Shown: positions 26,062 through 35,176 of the stretch, piece after piece
Layout: each line of letters opens with the position of its first letter
Position numbering within the stretch: the first letter of the stretch is position 1
Origin: Devosia sp.
Lineage (GTDB): Bacteria; Pseudomonadota; Alphaproteobacteria; Rhizobiales; Devosiaceae
Direction: 5' to 3'
Assembly (NCBI GenBank): GCA_016713105.1
Contig: JADJPS010000021.1
Location: 186,001 to 250,000, forward strand
DNA: 64,000 nucleotides
Notes under the pieces: model-generated
What the model saw: only the letters and a program-made list of their open reading frames with translations
Database searches by the model: none
What the model was told of the DNA's origin: nothing
Translations under genes and position numbers: made by a program

Positions 26062-26460
26062 TCAGTTGCCGATGCAGAAGCTGAAATTACTGCCGCCGGT
26101 GCACACCTGGCTGCGATACCAGGGGGAGTACTGGACCCGCGGGCGCGGCCGGATGATGACATAGTCGTCGTCATCGTCATCGTCGAAATAGTCGTCGTCA
26201 TCGTCGCCGTAGCGATCGGCCGACAGGTAGTTGGCGTTGACCCAGCCGTCCGGACCGGGTTTTTCGACGAAGCACCAGGCGCCCCTGCAATACTCGACCT
26301 CGACGCGCTCGCCGGGGCGCAGCACGTCGAGCACGGCGTAGCCGGTGCCGCCGCCGGAGCGCAGGTTGACGGTGGTGGTGGCGTAGGCGGTGGCGGCGCT
26401 GGCCGCGGCGGTGCCGATGGCCAGTATCGCGAACGAAATGACAAGGGATTTCAGATGCAT
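26062..26460 (-). CDS. Secreted SH3-like domain protein with poly-Asp segment
   Basis: 132 residues. Signal peptide LVISFAILAIGTAAASA, then a bacterial SH3 (SH3b) domain: TTVNLRSGGGTGYAVLDVLR, PGERVEVEYCRGAWCFVEKP and GPDGWVNANYLS. It is followed by an unusual acidic run with 13 Asp in 16 residues (DDDDDYFDDDDDDDY), which could bind calcium or other cations, and a C-terminal motif CTGGSNFSFCIGN shared with neighbouring paralogues. Predicted periplasmic. SH3b domains often bind peptidoglycan, but no enzyme domain is attached here. Confidence 0.85.
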   Translation of the reverse strand: MHLKSLVISFAILAIGTAAASAATAYATTTVNLRSGGGTGYAVLDVLRPGERVEVEYCRGAWCFVEKPGPDGWVNANYLSADRYGDDDDDYFDDDDDDDYVIIRPRPRVQYSPWYRSQVCTGGSNFSFCIGN

Positions 26461-26544
26461 GGGAGGCTCCTCAGCTTGCTGTCGACCGAACCCGACCCCG
26501 ACGGGAAAAGAGCCTGCGCCGCGCTTTCTGAACGGCAAATGAAC

Positions 26545-26576
26545 AGCGCGCCCCGGGGGAGGATCCGGGGCGCGCT
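26545..26576 (-). terminator. Hairpin after an SH3-like gene
   Basis: Perfect 12-bp stem AGCGCGCCCCGG / CCGGGGCGCGCT, 32 bases after the stop of the 26609-26956 gene and followed on the minus strand by GTTCATTT. Probable terminator with a weak T tract. Confidence 0.55.
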
Positions 26577-26608
26577 GCGATCGTGGGGACGATCCGGCCG
26601 TCAGGCGG

Positions 26609-26956
26609 TCAGTTGCTGAAGCCGAGGCAGAACTGGGCGTTGTCGCCATTGAGGCAGAACGAACTGCCGAAGCCCGGCTTGCCCGGCTTGTACGGCGGAT
26701 CGAAGTCCAGCACGGTGCGGCGCACCCAGCCATCGGGGCCCGGGATCTTGAGCTTGTACCAGTTGTTCCACTTGGCGATGACCTGCACCTTCTGGCCGTC
26801 TTCGACCCAGTTGACGGTGGGCGAGGCGAGGTGATGGTTGGCGCGGACCTTAGAGTCCTGATCGACCCAGGCCCAGGTGGCGGCCATGGAGGCGCCGGCG
26901 GTGGCGATCACCACTGCGGCGGCGAGGGCGGTGGTCTTGAGGGTGCGAGCGAGCAT
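26609..26956 (-). CDS. Secreted SH3-like domain protein
   Basis: 115 residues. Signal peptide LKTTALAAAVVIATAGASMAA; SH3b core WVEDGQKVQVIAKWNNWYKL and IPGPDGWVRRTVLDF; C-terminal SSFCLNGDNAQFCLGFSN. Close paralogue of the next gene (same signal peptide pattern, same NNWYK and C-terminal FCxNGxNAQFC), so a tandem duplication. Cys pair at the C-terminus probably forms a disulfide. Predicted periplasmic, function unknown. Confidence 0.85.
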   Translation of the reverse strand: MLARTLKTTALAAAVVIATAGASMAATWAWVDQDSKVRANHHLASPTVNWVEDGQKVQVIAKWNNWYKLKIPGPDGWVRRTVLDFDPPYKPGKPGFGSSFCLNGDNAQFCLGFSN

Positions 26957-27053
26957 CGGAGGTATCCTTCTGCTGGTGGAGGCCGTCTGTGGCCCGTTGC
27001 TGGAGACGTTAGCGCGGCCCACCTGAACGCAGGATGAACCCGCTCGAGGCAAC

Positions 27054-27080
27054 GCGCCCCCGGCTGTTAACCGGGGGCGC
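27054..27080 (-). terminator. Hairpin after an SH3-like gene
   Basis: Perfect 10-bp stem GCGCCCCCGG / CCGGGGGCGC with a TTAACAG-type loop, 29 bases after the stop of the 27109-27462 gene. T tract nearly absent, so termination strength is uncertain. Confidence 0.45.
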
Positions 27081-27108
27081 GGAGGTTGGCCGGAGGGCGA
27101 TGGCGGGG

Positions 27109-27462
27109 TCAGTAGCCGGCGCTGAGGCAGAACTGGGCGTTCTGGCCGTTGACGCAGAACGAGCCGCCGCCATAGCCGTAGCCGGGGAACGGGCCCGGGA
27201 ACGGCGCGAAGTCGAGCACGCCCGCCTTCACCCAGCCATCGGGGCCCGGGACCTGGATCTTGTACCAGTTGTTCCACTGGCCGATGATCTTGACCTTCTG
27301 GCCTTCCCAGACCTGGTTGACGGTCTGCGAGATGTTGTGGTGCTTCTTCTTGACGTTGGCGTCATAGTCGACCCAGGCATACTGGGCGGCCATCGAGGCG
27401 CCGGCGGTGGCGACGACGACGAGAGTGGCGAGGGCGGCGGTCTTGAGGGTCCTGGTGAACAT
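27109..27462 (-). CDS. Secreted SH3-like domain protein (tandem paralogue)
   Basis: 117 residues from ATG 27462. Signal peptide LKTAALATLVVVATAGASMAA, SH3b core QVWEGQKVKIIGQWNNWYKI and VPGPDGWVKAGVLDF, then a Gly/Pro-rich linker (GPFPGYGYGGG) and C-terminal SFCVNGQNAQFCLSAGY. Duplicate of the 26609-26956 gene with a changed linker. No catalytic residues are apparent. Confidence 0.85.
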   Translation of the reverse strand: MFTRTLKTAALATLVVVATAGASMAAQYAWVDYDANVKKKHHNISQTVNQVWEGQKVKIIGQWNNWYKIQVPGPDGWVKAGVLDFAPFPGPFPGYGYGGGSFCVNGQNAQFCLSAGY

Positions 27463-27615
27463 CGGGTGCTTCCTTGCTTTGGGTGGTGGCATCACTGCCT
27501 TGACCGTGAAGCTAGAAGAACCTGCCTGAACCGAAGCTGAAACCAGCGTTAATCTAGAATAATTTGGCGCGTCCGTCAGGTTTCGTTCATCTTCGTGGCG
27601 GCGCCTCCACCCGGC

Positions 27616-27942
27616 TCACGGGATCGGGTCGAGCGGGTTGAAGCCGAGGAAGCGGTGCGGGGTGACCTCGAGCTTGGCGGGCGAACCGACGAGGTAGGAA
27701 CCGCGGGCCCAGCCGGCCGGCTCGCCGTCGATGAGCACGAGGCACCAGTTCTGCGTCACCGTGCAGCGCTCGAGATGGACGCGCGTGCCGTCGGCAAGCT
27801 TGCCGACGATGCGGTAGAACGCCCCCGGCCCGGCGCGCAGCGGCACATCGCCCGAGGCGCGGGCGGTGGCGCGGCTCTCGGCGAGCGCCGGCAGCGGCTG
27901 GAGGAGGGCAAGGGCACAGAGGGCGAGGAGGGTCTTGCGCAT
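27616..27942 (-). CDS. Secreted SH3-like domain protein
   Basis: 108 residues. Signal peptide LLALCALALLQPLPALAES, SH3b core VPLRAGPGAFYRIVGKLADG, HLERCTVTQNWCLVLIDG and PAGWARGSYLVG. The pair of Cys in the central strands (C-x6-C) is the same as in the other SH3-like proteins of this window (YC..WC). Lacks the FC-NGxNAQFC tail. Convergent with nothing obvious; about 150 bases upstream of the tandem pair. Confidence 0.8.
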   Translation of the reverse strand: MRKTLLALCALALLQPLPALAESRATARASGDVPLRAGPGAFYRIVGKLADGTRVHLERCTVTQNWCLVLIDGEPAGWARGSYLVGSPAKLEVTPHRFLGFNPLDPIP

Positions 27943-28447
27943 GGCCTAGGGGCTCCGGAACGGGGTGGCGGAAGACAACGCCAACATGCGGGCGGCAATG
28001 CGGCGGGCAGGCGAGGGCGCCGGCCGGCCTTGCGGCGTCCGGGTCGGGCGGCAGGAGGACGGCGCCGGCGAGCCCCAGGCTCGACGCGGGTAGTCCGCAG
28101 TGTGTTGAGCCCAGGGCTCGCCGACGCGATCGAGGTTTTCGGCTTGGCTCCGGCGGACTTCGGGACGCCCCGATGCCGCATCGCCCGACCTGGAGCGGCC
28201 TGCCGGGCCAGATCCGCGGGCGCATGGCCCGGACGTTTCCACGCAAGGCAGCTCCGGGCGCCGTGTGTCCGGCCCCCCTGGTCTCTCGCCGCCCGACACG
28301 GGCGGCACGGCGTTTCGAGCGGCTTGGCTGTTGTCAGCCCGGCCGGCCGGAGTTTGGGCCCGAAATGGCGCGACACCACTTCACCCGATCCCTCCCCGCA
28401 AACCGTTCGCTCGCGATCCCGTCCAGCGCGGGGAGGTGGCGAGCAGT
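27943..28447. other. Intergenic region, one imperfect inverted repeat
   Basis: 505 very GC-rich bases. No convincing gene, tRNA or promoter is seen. At 28391-28436 an inverted repeat CCTCCCCGC / GCGGGGAGG with a 28-base interior resembles the dispersed palindromes common in Hyphomicrobiales; it lies just past the stop of the hypothetical gene at 28448-29239 and may serve as its transcript end. Confidence 0.35.
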
Positions 28448-29239
28448 CTACACGCGCCGCGCGGAGCGGGGACAAGTTCGGTGCGGAAACTCCCTCAGGT
28501 GTGGCGGATCGACGGGCCGGACCGGGCGGGCGGCGCCGCCGGTGGCGATTCCGGCCGCCTGTCGCACCAGGCGGCGGGCGCGGCGCCGCGCATCGTGGCG
28601 GGACGGCAGCGCCGGCGGGGCGGCTTCGACGATCGGTGCGGCGGGCGGCCCGGCCGGGTCCGGCGGCCGCAGGGACGGCGGCAGCGGCGTCCGGGTGTGT
28701 TCGGCGAGCTGGAGGAACTGCTGGCGCAGGAGGCTCGCGGTCAGCTGGTTGAGCTCGCCGATCTCGGTATCGAGGCTGGCCGGGACGGGCGGCCCGATCC
28801 AGCGCGGCGCGGGCCGGCCATCGGCGGCGGCGACCGCCCAGCCGGCCAGCCCGCTCACCGGATCATGCCCATAATAGCGCGCGCGGAAGGCGGCGACGGC
28901 GCGGGCCAACTGGCGCAGGCCGAGCGCCAGGGCGTGGAGCCCTATCGGCGGGGCGAAGCGCAGCGCCGCGAGATGCGCCTCGGGCTCGCGACGCAGCAGG
29001 CGGCGGGCATCGGCGAGGAGGGCGGCGGCCTGCGCGACGATCTCCGGCGCGACGGGCGGCTCGGCGGCGCGGCCGGGGGTTTTGGACGCGAGGGTCCAGA
29101 GCTCATCGGCGAGCCCGGCGACATGCGGCGCGAGGACGTCATGGAGCGCCGCCTTCTCGCGGGTGGTGTGCGGCAGGGCCGCGGGCTGCGGCTGCGGGCC
29201 GGTCTCGCGGCGGGGCGGATCGATGGGCGGAACAGGCAC
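28448..29239 (-). CDS. Hypothetical protein, Ala/Pro/Arg-rich
   Basis: 263 residues from GTG 29239, preceded by GAGGAGAG. The middle part is helical (PEIVAQAAALLADARRLLRR, GLRQLARAVAAFRARYYGHD) and looks like a real folded domain; both ends are Pro- and Arg-rich and could be partly disordered. No signal peptide or membrane segment. No family recognised. The 3' 150 bases have weaker coding character. The open frame continues upstream through a repeat array, which is not coding. Confidence 0.5.
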   Translation of the reverse strand: MPVPPIDPPRRETGPQPQPAALPHTTREKAALHDVLAPHVAGLADELWTLASKTPGRAAEPPVAPEIVAQAAALLADARRLLRREPEAHLAALRFAPPIGLHALALGLRQLARAVAAFRARYYGHDPVSGLAGWAVAAADGRPAPRWIGPPVPASLDTEIGELNQLTASLLRQQFLQLAEHTRTPLPPSLRPPDPAGPPAAPIVEAAPPALPSRHDARRRARRLVRQAAGIATGGAARPVRPVDPPHLREFPHRTCPRSARRV

Positions 29240-29476
29240 GGCGGCTCTCCTCGTGGGCGAGGCAGTATGCGGCCATATCGGGGGCGGGGGGATTGGGGAG
29301 GGCGCCGGGCTGCAGGTGACCCCCTTCTCCCCTTGCGGGAGACGGGAGGAGCGAGCCCCGCTCGCAGGGCCCAACCGGGGAGGCCAGCCCGGGAGGCATC
29401 GGGGCCCCATTCTGCCACCCCCACCGCACCCCTGCCGAGGCCGGGGCCCATCCCGCGATGCCTCCCGAGGCGCGGG

Positions 29477-30075
29477 CCCACCCACCATGCTGCGCATGGT
29501 CCCCCCTCCCGGCCTTTGGCCAGGAGGGAGCGATGACTGCGGCATCTGGGCGCGCTGCGGCGTTTCAGTCGGCGCTCCCTCCTTGCCGGGACGGCGGGGA
29601 GGGGGGACCGTCCGGTAGGGCGGTGGGTGGGGTGGAGGGCGAGGTTGGCGCCGGCCCACCCACCAGCTTCGCTGGTCCCCCCTCCCGGCCTTCGGCCAGG
29701 AGGGAGCGACGACTGCGGCATCGGTGCGCGCTGCGGCGTCTCAGTCGGCGCGCCCTCCTCGCCGGGACGGCGGGGAGGGGGGACCGCCCGGAGGGCGGTG
29801 GGTGGGGTGGGATGGGCGAGGTTGGCGCCGGCCCACCCACCAGCTTCGCTGGTCCCCCCTCCCGGCCTTTGGCCGAGAGGGAGCGATGACTGCGGCATTT
29901 GTGCGGGCTGCGGCGTTTCAGTCGGCGCTCCCTCCTCGCCGGGACGGTGGGGAGGGGGGACCGCCCGGAGGGCGGTGGGTGGGGTGGGGATGGGCGAGGG
30001 TGGCGCCGGCCCACCCACCAGCTTCGCTGGTCCCCCCTCCCGGCCTTTGGCCAGGAGGGAGCGACGACTGCGGGG
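29477..30075. repeat. Tandem array of palindromic repeat units, left block
   Basis: Three whole units and one half unit start at about 29477, 29655, 29832 and 30010, a period of 177-178 bases. Each unit has a left arm CCCACCCACCAGC-TTC-GCTGG continuing TCCCCCCTCCCGG and a right arm that is its imperfect complement (CGGGGAGGGGGGACC, then GGTGGGTGGG). Each arm has its own small hairpin, ACCAGC-TTC-GCTGGT on the left and CCGCCC-GGA-GGGCGG on the right. The right arm has many G tracts. The fourth copy has only the left arm and ends 10 bases before the stop of the DUF559 gene. Confidence 0.85.
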
Positions 30076-30084
30076 AGCGGTGGC

Positions 30085-30417
30085 TCAGGGCAGGGCGGCG
30101 AGGATGGCGGCGTAGACGCTGTCGAGGCGGTTGAGCACGTCCGAGGTGGTGACGCGCAGGACGCGGAAGCCTTTCGAGCGGAGGACGGCGTCGCGGCGCG
30201 CGTCGTAGGCGAGGCCATCGTCGGTGAAGTGGCCCGAGCCATCGACCTCGACGATGAGGGCGGCGCCGAGCGAGGCGAAATCGGCGTAGTAGGGGCCGAC
30301 GCCGACCTGGCGGCGGAAGTGCCAGGGCTTGAGGTCGCCGCTGCGCAGCGCGTTCCACAGCCGCGCCTCGGCGGGCGACATGCTGCGGCGGAGGGAGCGG
30401 GCGCGGGCGAGGCTCAT
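30085..30417 (-). CDS. DUF559 endonuclease-like protein
   Basis: 110 residues of the DUF559 family, related to very-short-patch repair (Vsr) and PD-(D/E)xK nucleases: RARSLRRSMSPAEARLWNAL, RSGDLKPWHFRRQVGVGPYY and ADFASLGAALIVEVDGSGHF, then a C-terminal RVLRVTTSDVLNRL. The acidic residues in ADF and VEVDG match the nuclease core. It lies inside a tandem palindromic array, with half a unit on its 3' side and another block starting 62 bases before its start. Whether it acts on these repeats is not known. Confidence 0.85.
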   Translation of the reverse strand: MSLARARSLRRSMSPAEARLWNALRSGDLKPWHFRRQVGVGPYYADFASLGAALIVEVDGSGHFTDDGLAYDARRDAVLRSKGFRVLRVTTSDVLNRLDSVYAAILAALP

Positions 30418-30478
30418 CGGGTGCTCCGTGATGCGCGTGCACAAGCCGAGCTTGGCATGGTCCGGAAGCCAGTCAAGG

Positions 30479-30742
30479 CCCACCCACCAGCTTCGCTGGT
30501 CCCCCTCCGGCTGCGCGCGGGAGGAGCGACGACTGCGGCGGTTGGCGCGCTGATGGTTCGGCGTGGCTGCCGCCGGCGTTTCAGTTGGCGCTCCCTCCTC
30601 GCCGGGATGGCGGGGAGGGGGGACCGCCCGGTAGGGCGGTGGGTGGGGTGGGGGTGGGCGAGGGTGGCGCGGGCCCACCCACCATGCTGCGCATGGTCCT
30701 CCCTCCCGGCCTTTGGCCAGGAGGGAGCGACGACTGCGGCGG
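30479..30742. repeat. Palindromic repeat units, right block
   Basis: A fifth unit (30479-30650) with a shortened left arm (CCCCCTCCGGCTGCGCGCGG) and a normal right arm, then a sixth left arm at 30674-30742 ending 16 bases before the uvrB stop. Units of the two blocks share the spacer pattern GGGCGAGGGTGGCGC. The region 30418-30757 holds nothing else. Confidence 0.8.
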
Positions 30743-30757
30743 TTGTGCCTAGGCGCG

Positions 30758-33436
30758 TCAGTCGACTGAGCCCTCCAGGACATCCAACTCCATCTCCCTG
30801 AGCCGCTTGATCTCGTCCCTGAGCCTTGCCGCCTTTTCGAATTCCAGGTTCGTCGCGGCTTCGCGCATTTCGCGTTCGAGGTCCTTGAGCACGGCGGCGA
30901 GGTTGGCGCCGGCCTGGACTTTTTCGCGGCCGGACTTGTCCTTGCCGATCGAGACGGTGACGTGGTCCTGCTCGTAGACCGAGTCGACGATGTTCTGGAT
31001 GTTGGACTTGACGCTTTGCGGGGTGATGCCTTTGGCGAGGTTGTAGGCGACCTGCTTTTCGCGGCGGCGGCTGGTTTCGGCCATGGCGCGGTCCATGGAG
31101 CCGGTGACGTGGTCGGCGTAGAGGATGACCTTGCCGTCGACGTTGCGGGCGGCGCGGCCGATGGTCTGGATCAGGCTGGTCTCGGAGCGGAGGAACCCTT
31201 CCTTGTCGGCATCGAGGATGGCGACGAGGGCGCATTCGGGGATGTCGAGGCCTTCGCGGAGGAGGTTGATGCCGACGAGGACGTCGAAGCCGCCGAGGCG
31301 GAGATCGCGGATGATCTCGATGCGCTCGATGGTGTCGATGTCGGAGTGCATGTAGCGCACGCGGATGCCCTGCTCGTGCAGGTATTCGGTCAAATCCTCG
31401 GCCATGCGCTTGGTGAGCACGGTGACCAGCGTGCGGTAGCCGGCCTTGCTCACCTGGCGGATCTCGTCGACGACGTCGTCGACCTGGTTCTTGGCGGGCC
31501 GGATTTCCACCGGCGGGTCGATCAGCCCGGTGGGGCGGATGACCTGCTCGGCGAAGACGCCGCCGGCCTGCTCCATCTCCCAGGCGCCGGGGGTGGCCGA
31601 GACGTAGATGGTCTGCGGGCGCATGGCGTTCCACTCCTCGAAGCGGAGCGGGCGGTTGTCCATGGCCGAGGGCAGGCGGAAGCCGTATTCGGCGAGGGTG
31701 GCCTTGCGGCGGAGGTCGCCGCGATACATGGCGCCGAGCTGGCCGACGGTGACGTGGCTCTCGTCGATGAACACCAGCGCGTGGTCGGGGAGATATTCGA
31801 ACAGCGTCGGCGGCGGCTCGCCGGGCTTCCGGCCGGAGAAATAGCGCGAGTAGTTCTCGATGCCGGCGCAGGAGCCGGTGGCTTCCATCATCTCGAGATC
31901 AAAGAGCGTTCGCTGTTCGAGTCTTTGCGCCTCGAGGAAGCGGCCGGCGCCGTTGAGCTCCTGGAGGCGCGCGGCGAGTTCCTTGCGGATTTCCTTGATG
32001 GCGCCGGTGAGGGTGGCGCGCGGCGTCACGTAGTGGGAATTGGCGAAGATGCGCACATAGGTGAGGTCGGAGCTCTTCTTGCCGGTGAGCGGGTCGAACT
32101 CGGCGATCTGCTCGATCTCGTTGCCGAACAGCGTGATGCGCCAGGCGGCATCCTCGTAGTGGGCGGGGAACAGCTCGATGGTGTCGCCGCGCACCCGGAA
32201 AGTGCCGCGCACGAAGCCGGTGTCGCCGCGCTTGTACTGCAACTGGGCGAGCGAGCGCAGCAATTGCTGCTGGTCGACCTTCTGGCCCTTGCGCAGATCG
32301 AAGGTCATGGCGGTGTAGTCTTCCACCGAGCCGATGCCGTAGATGCAGGAAACCGAGGCGACGATGATGACGTCGTCGCGCTCGAGCAGCGCCCGCGTCG
32401 CCGAGTGGCGCATGCGGTCGATCTGCTCGTTGATGGTGGATTCCTTCTCGATATAGGTGTCGGTGCGCGGCACGTAGGCTTCGGGCTGGTAGTAGTCGTA
32501 GTAGGAGACGAAGTATTCGACGGCGTTGTCGGGGAAGAACGACTTCATCTCGCCGTAGAGCTGCGCCGCCAGCGTCTTGTTGGGGGCGAGGATCAGCGCC
32601 GGGCGCTGCGTGCGCATGATGGTCTGCGCCATGGTGAAGGTCTTGCCCGAGCCGGTGACGCCGAGCAGCACCTGGTCGGCCTCGCCGTTGTCGACGCCCT
32701 CGACCAGTTCAGCGATGGCGGTGGGCTGGTCGCCGGCCGGCTCGTAGGGGGTGACCAGCCGGAACGGGATACCACCTTCGGATTTCTCGCGCGGCAGCGG
32801 GCGGTGCGGCTTCCACTCGGTATTGCCCTCCACCTCCTTGCGGCCGTGCAGGATGATGTCCTCGAGCGCCTTGACCGTGGCCGAGATGCCGACGGTCTGC
32901 GCGCCGGCGAGGCTCTGGCCGGGCAGGGCCACCTTCTTCCTGCCGGAACTGCCGGGGACTTTGGCCTTGCCGGTGGCCTCTGTCTGCGGAGCGCCCTGCA
33001 CCGCGGTGGCCAGGGCGCCGCGCAGCGTCTCCAGCACCTCGGGGTTCTTGGCCGCCTCGCGCGAGATGTCGCGGGCGGTGACGCGGCCGGACGGCAGGTG
33101 GCCGAAGCCGGCCTGGTCGGATTCGCCGAGCCCGCCGAAATCCGGGCGATCGACGGAGTTGGCCTTCGACTTGGGGGCCTTCAGCGCCATGCCCGTCGCC
33201 GCGCTGCGGGCGGATTTCCTGGGTTTTTCCAGGGGCTGCGGCACGATCGGCTGGATGCCGGTGCCGGCGGCCTCGGCGGCGCGACGGGCGGCGTTATCGA
33301 GCGCCCGCTTGTTTTTCAGCCGCTCCTGCGGCAGGCGCTTGTTGAGCTCGGCTGCCTCGGCCTTCTCGATCTCGCCGAGGAAATCGTCGATGGAAAAGGA
33401 GGCGGGTTCGCGGGTGGATTTCTTGTCGGCGGCCAT
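30758..33436 (-). CDS. uvrB: Excinuclease ABC subunit B, with N-terminal extension
   Basis: DNA-damage-verifying helicase of nucleotide-excision repair. 892 residues against about 670 in E. coli: homology starts near residue 225 (PFRLVTPYEPAGDQPTAI). The first 220 residues are charged, low-complexity and probably disordered (KNKRALDNAARRAAEAAGTG), as in other Hyphomicrobiales. Walker A GVTGSGKT, beta-hairpin YYDYYQPEAYVPRTDTYIEK, helicase motifs (FIDESHVT, TIGRAARN) and the C-terminal UVR motif (NLEFEKAARLRDEIKRLREM) are intact. Confidence 0.95.
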   Translation of the reverse strand: MAADKKSTREPASFSIDDFLGEIEKAEAAELNKRLPQERLKNKRALDNAARRAAEAAGTGIQPIVPQPLEKPRKSARSAATGMALKAPKSKANSVDRPDFGGLGESDQAGFGHLPSGRVTARDISREAAKNPEVLETLRGALATAVQGAPQTEATGKAKVPGSSGRKKVALPGQSLAGAQTVGISATVKALEDIILHGRKEVEGNTEWKPHRPLPREKSEGGIPFRLVTPYEPAGDQPTAIAELVEGVDNGEADQVLLGVTGSGKTFTMAQTIMRTQRPALILAPNKTLAAQLYGEMKSFFPDNAVEYFVSYYDYYQPEAYVPRTDTYIEKESTINEQIDRMRHSATRALLERDDVIIVASVSCIYGIGSVEDYTAMTFDLRKGQKVDQQQLLRSLAQLQYKRGDTGFVRGTFRVRGDTIELFPAHYEDAAWRITLFGNEIEQIAEFDPLTGKKSSDLTYVRIFANSHYVTPRATLTGAIKEIRKELAARLQELNGAGRFLEAQRLEQRTLFDLEMMEATGSCAGIENYSRYFSGRKPGEPPPTLFEYLPDHALVFIDESHVTVGQLGAMYRGDLRRKATLAEYGFRLPSAMDNRPLRFEEWNAMRPQTIYVSATPGAWEMEQAGGVFAEQVIRPTGLIDPPVEIRPAKNQVDDVVDEIRQVSKAGYRTLVTVLTKRMAEDLTEYLHEQGIRVRYMHSDIDTIERIEIIRDLRLGGFDVLVGINLLREGLDIPECALVAILDADKEGFLRSETSLIQTIGRAARNVDGKVILYADHVTGSMDRAMAETSRRREKQVAYNLAKGITPQSVKSNIQNIVDSVYEQDHVTVSIGKDKSGREKVQAGANLAAVLKDLEREMREAATNLEFEKAARLRDEIKRLREMELDVLEGSVD

Positions 33437-33932
33437 GATGATCTCGGGCGGCGAAGGAGCGGCGACGGCACCATAGATAGGTGTCGTGTCGGACTCTGTC
33501 AGCAGGGATGATACAATCAGCGAAGGCTAGCACGCCGGGAACGGAATGGGAACGGGGCGGCGCGGGCGGGATTTCCCCGGCGCGCGGTTCGTGCGAAGAG
33601 TAGTCGCATGGCTCATTCCCGTCCCCGCTCGCGCTACGAGATGGCGAACCTGGCGCTGGCGTTCCTCCTGGAGCTGGTGGCGCTGGCCGGTTTCGCGCTG
33701 CTGGCGACATTGCTGCCGGACAGCTGGCTGCGGCTGGTCGGCGGGGCAGTGGCGGTGGCGGCGTTCGTCGGGCTGTGGGCGGTGTTCGCCGCGCCGCGCT
33801 CGAAGCGGCGGCTGAAGATGCCGATGCTGATGTGGTTCAAGATCGGCATGTTCGCGGTGGCGACGGTGGGGCTGGTGGCCTCCGGGCTGTGGTTCTGGGC
33901 CGGGGTGTTCGCCGTGCTGGTGGCGGTGAACC

Positions 33933-34643
<711 letters not shown>

Positions 34644-34667
34644 TGCAAACCTCGTGGGTTGGGGTAG

Positions 34668-34764
34668 GGCAGTCGGCAGTCGGCAGTCGGCAGTCGGCAG
34701 TCGGCAGTCGGCAGTCGGCAGTCGGCAGTCGGCAGTCGGCAGTGGGGAGTGGGGAGTCGGGAGT
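34668..34764. repeat. Heptanucleotide tandem repeat (GGCAGTC)n
   Basis: Eleven uninterrupted copies of the 7-base unit GGCAGTC/CGGCAGT (34668-34743) followed by three degenerate copies (GGGGAGT, GGGGAGT, CGGGAGT). It fills the gap between the stop of the HTH gene and the uppS operator. Such arrays can change copy number by slippage, which here would change promoter spacing or mRNA leader length of uppS, not a reading frame. Confidence 0.9.
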
Positions 34765-34792
34765 GAGAGGTGCGTCTGGGCCGTGCCCGGGG

Positions 34793-35176
34793 TCAGGCGG
34801 GGCGGGGGCGGCGGCGCGGGTTGTCCGGGGGGCGGTCCTGGGCGACGGAAGGCGACTGCGACTGGGCATCGCGGACGACGCGTTCGAGGACGCCGAGATA
34901 GTCGAGGAAGCGCTGGCGTCCCAGGCGGGTGAGGTGGATATCGGTGCGCGGGCGTTTGGCCTCGTAGCCCTTCTCGATGGCGACGAGGCCCGCTTCCTCG
35001 AGCACGCTCAGATGGCGGCTGAGATTGCCCTGGGTGAGGCCGCAGAGCCGGATGAGGTCGTTGAAGGCGAGGCCGTCGGGCTGGCTGACCAGCGAGGTGA
35101 GAATGCCGAGGCGGGCCTTTTCGTGGATGGTGCGATCGAGCCCTTCATAGGCGAAGGGGGCGCTGTCAGCGGGCAT
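34793..35176 (-). CDS. Winged-helix transcriptional regulator (ArsR/MarR-like, HTH_34 type)
   Basis: 127 residues from ATG 35176. HTH core: LDRTIHEKARLGILTSLVSQ, FNDLIRLCGLTQGNLSRHLS (recognition helix), LEEAGLVAIEKGYEAKRPRT and DIHLTRLGRQRFLDYL. No metal-binding Cys, so ligand unknown. It overlaps the membrane-protein gene upstream by 11 bases. The predicted operators before that gene and before uppS make autoregulation and control of uppS likely. Confidence 0.85.
   Translation of the reverse strand: MPADSAPFAYEGLDRTIHEKARLGILTSLVSQPDGLAFNDLIRLCGLTQGNLSRHLSVLEEAGLVAIEKGYEAKRPRTDIHLTRLGRQRFLDYLGVLERVVRDAQSQSPSVAQDRPPDNPRRRPRPA

Noticed and set aside
28942..30242. Long Pro/Arg/Gly-rich open frames across the repeat array
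   Set aside because: They run through non-coding tandem repeats, restate the repeat in each unit, and exist on both strands; GC-rich sequence rarely has stops.
29477..30742. CRISPR array
   Set aside because: Units are about 178 bases, themselves palindromic, and spacers are conserved and not unique; this is a tandem palindromic repeat, not repeat-spacer structure.
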